Made by a program: the position numbers and the translations under genes
Part shown: positions 1 to 3,845 of the stretch, piece after piece
Layout: every line of letters begins with the position of its first letter
How positions within the stretch are numbered: position 1 is the stretch's first letter
Notes under the pieces: generated by a model
What the model saw: only the letters and a program-made list of their open reading frames with translations
Told to the model about the DNA's origin: nothing
Database searches by the model: none
DNA from: an uncultured Bacilli bacterium
GTDB taxonomy: Bacteria > Bacillota_I > Bacilli_A > RF39 > UBA660
Assembly (NCBI GenBank): GCA_947630935.1
Contig: CANRJL010000082.1
Span: forward strand, 1 to 5,013
Direction: 5' to 3'
DNA: 5,013 nucleotides

Positions 1-868
1 TCCCCAAGGTTTAATTGGCGCAACTGGTCCTACTGGTCCTCAAGGTTTAATTGGTGCAACAGGTCCTACTGGTCCTCAAGGTTTAATTGGTGAAACTGGT
101 CCTACTGGTCCTCAAGGTTTAGTTGGCGCAACCGGTCCTACTGGTCCCCAAGGTTTAGTTGGTGAAACTGGTCCTACTGGTCCCCAAGGTTTAGTTGGTG
201 AAACTGGACCTACTGGGCCTCAAGGCTTAATTGGTGAAACTGGACCTACTGGTCCTCAAGGTCTAATTGGCGAAACTGGACCTACTGGACCAACAGGACC
301 AACAGGGCCAACAGGACCAGCCGGAACTACTCCAGCAATTACTGCAACTGCAACAACCGTTGCGCCAAATAATCAAGCAAATGTTACAGTAACACCAGAG
401 GAAAATACCTATGCTTTAACTTTTCAAATTCCTCAAGGACCTACCGGACCAGCAAATGGTTTAAATGCTTATGGAGGAATTTATCGAAATACTAATCAAA
501 CACTAAATCAAGCAGATACTACTGCAATACCTGTTGAATTAACCGAAATTATGCCTGGAGTAAACGTCAATACAGACACACCAAATACAATTACTGTTCC
601 TACTACCGGAACATATCAAATCACTTATAACTTAGTAATTAATAGCACAACTTCACAACCAATAACAACCACAATAAATGATAACAACGGTCCAATAGAA
701 AGCACATCATTAACTATTACCCCAACAACAGGTCAAGATACTCTATACAATAAAAGTACAATAGCTAGCTTAGATGAAAATACACCATTAACTCTAACAG
801 TTTCTGGTACACCTAATTTAAATGCAACTTTAAACGAAGCATCATTAACAATTACAAAACTTAATTAA
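1..868 (+). CDS. Collagen-like surface protein, BclA type, 5' truncated
   Basis: Reading frame 2 is open from the window edge to TAA at 866-868, giving 288 visible residues; the N-terminus lies outside. The first 110 or so residues are uninterrupted Gly-X-Y triplets, mostly GLI/GLV, GAT/GET, GPT and GPQ, which predict a collagen-like triple helix. A Thr/Ala/Asn-rich linker follows, then an isolated short GPTGPA motif, then a beta-rich C-terminal domain of about 130 residues beginning near YGGIYRN and ending ASLTITKLN. This order is typical of Bacillota collagen-like proteins such as BclA, whose C-terminal domain has a TNF/C1q-like jelly-roll fold that nucleates trimers. Such proteins form filaments on spores or cell surfaces. 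There is no LPXTG motif or C-terminal membrane segment, so attachment must depend on the missing N-terminus or on partners. The ATG at 551 is internal to this gene and is not its start. Confidence 0.9.
   Translation, partial: PQGLIGATGPTGPQGLIGATGPTGPQGLIGETGPTGPQGLVGATGPTGPQGLVGETGPTGPQGLVGETGPTGPQGLIGETGPTGPQGLIGETGPTGPTGPTGPTGPAGTTPAITATATTVAPNNQANVTVTPEENTYALTFQIPQGPTGPANGLNAYGGIYRNTNQTLNQADTTAIPVELTEIMPGVNVNTDTPNTITVPTTGTYQITYNLVINSTTSQPITTTINDNNGPIESTSLTITPTTGQDTLYNKSTIASLDENTPLTLTVSGTPNLNATLNEASLTITKLN
8..295 (+). repeat. Eight tandem 36-bp repeats encoding 12-residue collagen units
   Basis: Units begin at 8, 44, 80, 116, 152, 188, 224 and 260. Each encodes GL(I/V)-G(A/E)T-GPT-GPQ, except that the last ends in GPT. 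Copies differ mainly at third positions and at the I/V and A/E choices. Four degenerate triplets (GPT, GPT, GPA, GTT; 296-331) close the array. The array continues leftward out of the window, so total copy number is unknown. Near-identical tandem units of this kind are expected to vary in length by slippage or recombination. Confidence 0.95.
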
Positions 869-896
869 TTCTTTTTTACTCCATTCCTTATTCTTT

Positions 897-932
897 AGCT
901 ACAATCAAAAATATTGTAGCTTTTTAATTTTT
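897..932 (+). terminator. Rho-independent terminator of the collagen-like gene
   Basis: A perfect 9-bp stem pairs AGCTACAAT (897-905) with ATTGTAGCT (913-921) around a 7-nt loop, followed by a T-rich tract. It lies 28 nt after the collagen-like stop codon and separates that gene from the tRNA unit. Confidence 0.88.
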
Positions 933-977
933 TAAATTACAGTTATAATACACCCCTTTTAAAAATAACATTTTTTC

Positions 978-1006
978 TTTACACTAATAATTCAATATGC
1001 TAGAAT
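978..1006 (+). promoter_or_regulatory. Sigma-A-type promoter of the tRNA gene
   Basis: A TTTACA -35 box (978-983), a 17-nt spacer and a TAGAAT -10 box (1001-1006) are present. A TG one base upstream of the -10 (998-999) makes it an extended -10. The predicted transcription start at about 1012-1013 lies just before the first base of the mature tRNA. Confidence 0.75.
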
Positions 1007-1014
1007 TTAATTAA

Positions 1015-1088
1015 GCCGATTTAGTACAGTGGTAGTACACATGCATGGTAAGCATGAAAGAACAGTTCAATTCTGTTAATCGGCACCA
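1015..1088 (+). tRNA. tRNA-Thr (anticodon GGT), CCA encoded
   Basis: The 74-nt sequence folds as a full cloverleaf. The acceptor stem is GCCGATT/AATCGGC, perfect over 7 bp, and the D stem is GTAC/GTAC. The anticodon stem is CATGC/GCATG with loop ATGGTAA, giving anticodon GGT at 1047-1049. The T stem is AACAG/CTGTT with loop TTCAATT. Discriminator A and a genomic CCA end the gene. G34-G35-T36, G1-C72, C2-G71 and A73 fit threonine identity, and it should read ACT and ACC. Oddities are A instead of a pyrimidine at position 32, a variable loop of only 4 nt ending in G48 (so a G15-G48 pair), and a D-arm and overall length more like tRNA-Gly than usual tRNA-Thr. Confidence 0.9.
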
Positions 1089-1127
1089 TATTGATAGAAA
1101 GCTCGGAAAATTCGAGTAAAAATAGAT

Positions 1128-1153
1128 AACGTACTTGATAAAAGTGCGTTTTT
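1128..1153 (+). terminator. Rho-independent terminator after the tRNA
   Basis: A 9-bp stem with one T-G wobble (1128-1136 with 1142-1150), a 5-nt loop and a run of five T (1149-1153) ends the single-gene tRNA unit. A smaller hairpin, GCTCG/CGAGT at 1101-1117, lies between the tRNA and the terminator in the 3' trailer. The -35 element of the next promoter lies inside the terminator hairpin. Confidence 0.8.
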
Positions 1154-1163
1154 ATGTTATGAT
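1135..1163 (+). promoter_or_regulatory. Promoter for the leader RNA and GNAT gene
   Basis: TTGATA (1135-1140), a 17-nt spacer and TATGAT (1158-1163) each match the sigma-A consensus at five of six bases. A TG at 1155-1156 makes it an extended -10. Predicted transcription start is near 1170, leaving a leader of about 134 nt before the GNAT start codon. The element overlaps the preceding tRNA terminator. Confidence 0.65.
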
Positions 1164-1169
1164 GTATTT

Positions 1170-1303
1170 GTCAAAGAAATTTGCATAAAATAAAAAAGGA
1201 TACATTTGATTGGGTGAATCAGATGTTATCCCTTATGGATTGCATCTGAAATCAACAATTGTTGAAATCAGATGCTTTTGCTATTTTAAAAGAAGGTAAA
1301 AAA
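1170..1303 (+). promoter_or_regulatory. Structured 5' leader with alternative hairpins, candidate cis-regulatory RNA
   Basis: Three segments matter: A, TCAGATG (1219-1225); B, GCATCTGA (1242-1249); C, TCAGATGC (1268-1275). A with B forms a 7-bp hairpin extended by ATCC/GGAT. B with C forms an 8-bp stem, an AA/AA internal loop and a TCAAC-AATT-GTTGA cap, followed by TTTTGCTATTTT. A and C compete for B, as in attenuators and riboswitches. The B-C hairpin ends 16 nt before the GNAT ribosome binding site (1292-1296) and could act as a weak terminator or a translation control element. I do not recognise the motif of any known riboswitch class or a T-box sequence. The pairing is seen directly; the switching function is inferred. 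Confidence 0.45.
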
Positions 1304-1756
1304 ATGACAATTAGAAAAGCAACCTACAATGACGTAAAAACATTAAATGAATTTTTAACACTCTTAATAAGAGATGAAAGACAATATGATTTAGGAATTA
1401 ACGAAAATTTTATTGTTACTAATATGTATGAAAATTACATTGAAGATTCTAATAAACTTATTATTATTGCCGAAGAAAATAATGAAATTGTAGGTTATTT
1501 ATATGGAATAATCATCCCAAACAATGCTACATATAAATATCAAATTGCCAAATTAGATGCCTTATACATTACTAACAATTACCGTAATATGGGAATTGCC
1601 ACATCTTTAATAGAATATTTTAAAAATTGGGCTATAGCCAAAAAAGTTTATAAAATAGAAGTAAATGTATGGAGCAATAATATCAAAGCTAAAAACTTAT
1701 ATGTCAAAAACAATTTTAAAACAACAAAAGAAACTTTAACTATTGATAATATATAA
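1304..1756 (+). CDS. GNAT family N-acetyltransferase
   Basis: The 150-residue protein has the length and layout of a single-domain GNAT enzyme, which transfers an acetyl group from acetyl-CoA to an amine. The acyl-CoA-binding motif A is near residues 84-106, with the pyrophosphate loop RNMGIA (94-99) in the R-x-x-G-x-A pattern after the strand LDALYIT. Motif B follows as N-x-x-A-x-x-LYVKNNFK (about 126-139), the usual C-terminal strand and helix. The substrate cannot be told from sequence. The ATG at 1304 is chosen because GAAGG lies 7 nt upstream; an in-frame TTG at 1259 has no ribosome binding site and sits inside the leader hairpin. The gene has a long structured leader and its own promoter. 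It converges on the sigma-like gene with 4 nt between stop codons. No strong terminator is visible, only a weak A/T-rich hairpin. Confidence 0.88.
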   Translation: MTIRKATYNDVKTLNEFLTLLIRDERQYDLGINENFIVTNMYENYIEDSNKLIIIAEENNEIVGYLYGIIIPNNATYKYQIAKLDALYITNNYRNMGIATSLIEYFKNWAIAKKVYKIEVNVWSNNIKAKNLYVKNNFKTTKETLTIDNI

Positions 1757-1760
1757 AAAA

Positions 1761-2132
1761 TCATATATCTCTATTGAAACCCAAATTACTAAAATCTCTT
1801 TTTGCTGTTAAACCAATATTATCCAAGTTATTTATGATTTCTTTATATATAATTTTATCTAATATTTCTTTTTCATATCCTAATTCATACTTTTCATCTA
1901 ATGATGTATTATTCTTTTCTTTAATATAGGTTTTTGCTTTGGTGCACCATAAATTATAAGCAATTTTCCATATTAAATTTTCTATTTTTTCAATTTTAAT
2001 ATTTTTATTGAAATATTCAAATATTGCTAGAAAAATACTATTTGTTAAATCTTCAGCATCTTCTTTATGATGTGTTTTCTTAACTGCCCAATTATATATT
2101 TTATAATAGTATTCATCATAAATCTTGTCCAC
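1761..2132 (-). CDS. Short sigma-70-like protein with region 2 only
   Basis: The product has 123 residues. YDEYYYKIYNWAVKKTHHKEDAEDLTNSIFLAIFEYF, written in two parts here as YDEYYYKIYNWAVKK and HKEDAEDLTNSIFLAI, matches sigma region 2.1-2.2, which contacts core RNA polymerase. IENLIWKIAYNLWCTKAK matches region 2.3-2.4, which binds the -10 element in ECF-type factors. The usual C-terminal region 4 helix-turn-helix, about 50-60 residues that bind the -35 element, is absent: after EIINNLDNI the protein ends in an unrelated 17-residue tail at TGA. I chose the GTG at 2130-2132 because AAAGGTGATT lies about 5 nt upstream; a GTG at 2139-2141 would overlap that binding site. It may be a truncated remnant, perhaps cut when the GNAT gene arrived, or a minimal region-2 regulator. 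The sigma-like assignment is fairly secure; function is uncertain. Confidence 0.65.
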   Translation of the reverse strand: MDKIYDEYYYKIYNWAVKKTHHKEDAEDLTNSIFLAIFEYFNKNIKIEKIENLIWKIAYNLWCTKAKTYIKEKNNTSLDEKYELGYEKEILDKIIYKEIINNLDNIGLTAKRDFSNLGFNRDI

Positions 2133-2408
2133 AATAATCACCTTTCACTTATATAGTATTTTAATTTAACAAATGGTTAGTTTTTTTGAAAAAATTATAG
2201 AAAATACATAACTTTAAAACTGCTAAACTAAATAATTATTTAATATAGGCTCTTTTGTAACTTAATTTTATCTTACTAGTTCCCAGATTTATTATATCAT
2301 AACATTTCTTATCTTTTTTTAATTTATATAACTAAAAATTTTAAAAAAAGTTTTTAAAAATGCATAATAATTTTAAATACAACCATTATAAAAATAGGAG
2401 GAAATAAT
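2133..2408. other. AT-rich divergent intergenic region
   Basis: This stretch separates the minus-strand sigma-like gene from the plus-strand helical protein gene and must hold both promoters. I see no open reading frame, RNA gene or strong hairpin. The 7-mer AACCATT occurs once facing each gene: on the minus strand at 2172-2178 and on the plus strand at 2381-2387. Several A/T-rich -10-like sequences occur (for example CATAAT at 2363-2368 and TATAAA at 2387-2392), but none has a convincing -35 partner. A strong ribosome binding site, AGGAGG at 2396-2401, belongs to the downstream gene. Confidence 0.5.
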
Positions 2409-2840
2409 ATGGAAGAAAATATTAAAGCATTAGATGAACTTAGTAAAGGAGCTTGTATGGGAATGGACGCTATTCACTTTATCTTAGATAAAGTAGAAGA
2501 CCAAGAATTTAAAGAATCTTTAAAAGTCCAATACAACAAATATCAAGAAATAGAAAAGGAAATTAGAAGTATTTACAAAAAATATAGTAAAGAAGACAAA
2601 CCACAAGAAACCAGTATGATGAATAAAGCCATGACTTGGTATGGCATCGAAATGAAAACACTTACTGATACAAGTAATTCTAAAATTGCCGAATTATTAA
2701 TGAATGGAACTAACATGGGAATTATAGAAGGCCGCAAATTATTAAATAATAAAGAAGTTGATGCCGAAGTTAAAAACCTTATGAAAGAATATGTTACTAT
2801 GCAAGAAGATAGTATTGAAAATCTAAAAAAATATTTATAA
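2409..2840 (+). CDS. Conserved-looking helical-bundle protein, function unknown
   Basis: The 143-residue protein starts at ATG with AGGAGG 7 nt upstream. It has no signal peptide or membrane segment, so it is probably cytosolic. It is almost wholly alpha-helical by heptad-like patterning: helices near residues 2-29, 32-60, 69-97, 100-113 and 116-143, split by a Lys/Pro-containing loop at about 61-68. This layout and the GACMGMDAIHFILDKV start suggest a four-helix bundle of ferritin-like or DUF2383-like shape. No paired E-x-x-H iron site is evident, so enzymatic or iron-storage function is not supported. The motif GTNMGIIEGRKLLN (100-113) looks like a conserved core. It stands alone between its own binding site and a terminator overlapping its stop codon, so it is probably a one-gene unit. 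The fold is an inference and no function is claimed. Confidence 0.8.
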   Translation: MEENIKALDELSKGACMGMDAIHFILDKVEDQEFKESLKVQYNKYQEIEKEIRSIYKKYSKEDKPQETSMMNKAMTWYGIEMKTLTDTSNSKIAELLMNGTNMGIIEGRKLLNNKEVDAEVKNLMKEYVTMQEDSIENLKKYL

Positions 2841-2866
2841 ATGGCTAAACCATTTATTTTTTTTTT
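2837..2866 (+). terminator. Rho-independent terminator overlapping the stop codon
   Basis: ATAAATGG (2837-2844) pairs perfectly with CCATTTAT (2850-2857) around loop CTAAA, followed by ten T in total (2857-2866). The stem includes the TAA stop of the helical-bundle gene at 2838-2840. Confidence 0.85.
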
Positions 2867-2909
2867 ACAAAAAAACGTCATATCCAATGTTAAAAGAAAA
2901 ACAAAAATA

Positions 2910-2938
2910 TTGAGTTTACTACCTAATTTTGATATGAT
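2910..2938 (+). promoter_or_regulatory. Sigma-A-type promoter of the membrane protein gene
   Basis: TTGAGT (2910-2915), a 17-nt spacer and TATGAT (2933-2938) are close to consensus. The predicted start near 2945 falls right at the ribosome binding site AAAGGAG (2946-2952), giving a leader of only about 18 nt. Confidence 0.65.
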
Positions 2939-2962
2939 TATTAAGAAAGGAGAATACCAAAA

Positions 2963-3409
2963 ATGCGATATGGAACATATGGAACACAAATAGTATCTAG
3001 TAATACCGATGCAAGTATATGGCTTATTGTTAGTTTATTAGTAGCAATCTGTGGCGGAATAGTTTTATACTTTACTTTTTTAAACCCTAATAATGCTAAA
3101 AATTACACAGGATGGACCAAAAAAATCTATGATTTTTTATCTTTTACAACATTAAGTTTGGAAGCAATTTTAAAAATTTGCTACTTAATCTTAGCAATTT
3201 ATATTACAATTACATCATTCAGTGTTATATCTACTAGTTTTATAGCATTTTTACTTTATTTAATTATTGGAAATGTAATTATAAGATTAATTTTCGAAGG
3301 TGCTTTACTAATATTAATGCTATATCGTAAAGTATCAGATATTAGCGAAAAATTATCTGCTAAAGAATTTAAAAAAACTGAAACCAAAAAACTTGAAAAT
3401 AATAAATAA
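2963..3409 (+). CDS. Small three-helix membrane protein, DUF4282-like
   Basis: The 148-residue protein starts at ATG, 10 nt after AAAGGAG. Hydrophobic segments at about residues 18-40, 64-90 and 92-120 predict three membrane spans. A short hydrophilic loop with NPNNAKNYTGWTKK (about 41-54) separates the first two, and the last 28 residues form a charged Lys/Glu-rich tail, probably cytosolic. The second and third spans plus the closing RLIFEGALLILMLYRKVSDI resemble the pattern of DUF4282, a family of small bacterial membrane proteins of unknown role, in which a conserved Arg and Glu in the last helix precede a cytosolic segment. This similarity is from memory of the pattern and is tentative. 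There is no cleavable signal sequence. It has its own promoter and a strong terminator, so it is likely transcribed alone. Confidence 0.8.
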   Translation: MRYGTYGTQIVSSNTDASIWLIVSLLVAICGGIVLYFTFLNPNNAKNYTGWTKKIYDFLSFTTLSLEAILKICYLILAIYITITSFSVISTSFIAFLLYLIIGNVIIRLIFEGALLILMLYRKVSDISEKLSAKEFKKTETKKLENNK

Positions 3410-3436
3410 GTTTAAAATAAAATTGGCAGTAAAAAC

Positions 3437-3479
3437 AAACCTAGTTGAAAGTTAAATATATTCAACTAGGTTTCTTTTT
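3437..3479 (+). terminator. Strong Rho-independent terminator
   Basis: A perfect 13-bp stem pairs AAACCTAGTTGAA (3437-3449) with TTCAACTAGGTTT (3461-3473), with an 11-nt loop followed by CTTTTT. It lies 27 nt after the stop codon of the membrane protein gene. Confidence 0.92.
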
Positions 3480-3534
3480 AATTAATAACAATTATATCTT
3501 TCAACTTTCAAAACTAATTTTATTCCTCAAAACA

Positions 3535-3554
3535 TATAATGAATATAAAGGGGG
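3535..3554 (+). promoter_or_regulatory. Consensus -10 box and strong RBS before the small protein gene
   Basis: TATAAT at 3535-3540 is a perfect -10 hexamer, but no good -35 lies 16-18 nt upstream. AAAGGGGG at 3547-3554 can pair with the 16S tail. It leaves 9 nt to the TTG at 3564 but none to the in-frame TTG at 3555, so it decides the start. The predicted transcription start falls at the edge of the binding site. Confidence 0.5.
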
Positions 3555-3563
3555 TTGTCTTAT

Positions 3564-3845
3564 TTGAATAACCTTTTCTCAAATGTCAATCCTACTTTAT
3601 TTTCTTGGTCGGCAATCATTGTAGGAACTATTTTATGTGAAGAATTAAATACTTTAGAACAAAACTCAATTGGCAACTGGATAGTTTTATTAGGGGACTA
3701 TCTTTTAACTAATGCCGCTCAAATTGAAGTAATAAAAGCAAATAACCCAAATCAAAATAATAATCAAAATCAATTAGATTCCCTTCAATATGCCATCAAC
3801 CGTATTTCAGAAGAATTAGAAAAATTAAAAAAAGACCAAAATTAA
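3564..3845 (+). CDS. Small conserved-looking protein with Asn/Gln linker and coiled-coil tail
   Basis: From TTG at 3564 the product has 93 residues. Residues 11-25 (TLFSWSAIIVGTILC) are hydrophobic enough for a weak membrane or buried helix. They are followed by EELNTLEQNSIGNWIVLLGDYLLTNAAQ (split here as EELNTLEQNS and IGNWIVLLGDYLLTNAAQ). The N-x-x-GNW-x-x-L-x-G-x-x-L-x-TNAAQ pattern resembles a small protein of unknown function that I recall from other Bacillota. An Asn/Gln-rich linker (about 60-70) leads to a Leu/Ile-heptad charged helix (71-91), a likely coiled coil for oligomerisation. No function can be assigned. It ends convergently with the cysteine desulfurase gene, overlapping it by four bases, and has no clear terminator of its own. 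Confidence 0.75.
   Translation: MNNLFSNVNPTLFSWSAIIVGTILCEELNTLEQNSIGNWIVLLGDYLLTNAAQIEVIKANNPNQNNNQNQLDSLQYAINRISEELEKLKKDQN

Noticed and set aside
8..295. Regular 36-bp repeats as a CRISPR array
   Set aside because: There are no unique spacers; the units abut directly and encode Gly-X-Y collagen triplets in one frame.
551..868. A separate 105-residue gene starting at ATG 551
   Set aside because: The frame is open without interruption from the left window edge through the collagen repeats, and no ribosome binding site precedes this ATG. It is the C-terminal part of the collagen-like gene.
944..949. TATAAT as a second promoter for the tRNA
   Set aside because: The only -35 candidate at proper spacing is a T-run within the preceding terminator, and the extended -10 promoter at 978-1006 is better placed.
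1242..1275. Imperfect palindrome as a transposon inverted repeat or operator
   Set aside because: There is no transposase and no matching end elsewhere in the window. Its place within a transcribed leader next to a competing segment fits RNA structure better, though an operator cannot be excluded.
1259..1303. TTG at 1259 as the GNAT start
   Set aside because: It lies inside the B-C hairpin with no Shine-Dalgarno sequence, while ATG 1304 has GAAGG at good spacing and gives the normal GNAT N-terminus.
1745..1770. Weak A/T hairpin between the GNAT and sigma-like genes as a bidirectional terminator
   Set aside because: The stem is short, purely A/T apart from the end pair and bulged, so it is not convincing.
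2573..2989. A 138-codon minus-strand open frame
   Set aside because: It lies antisense to the helical-bundle gene, runs through that gene's terminator and the next promoter, and encodes a low-complexity Phe/Leu/Ser/Ile-rich product typical of the reverse strand of an AT-rich gene.
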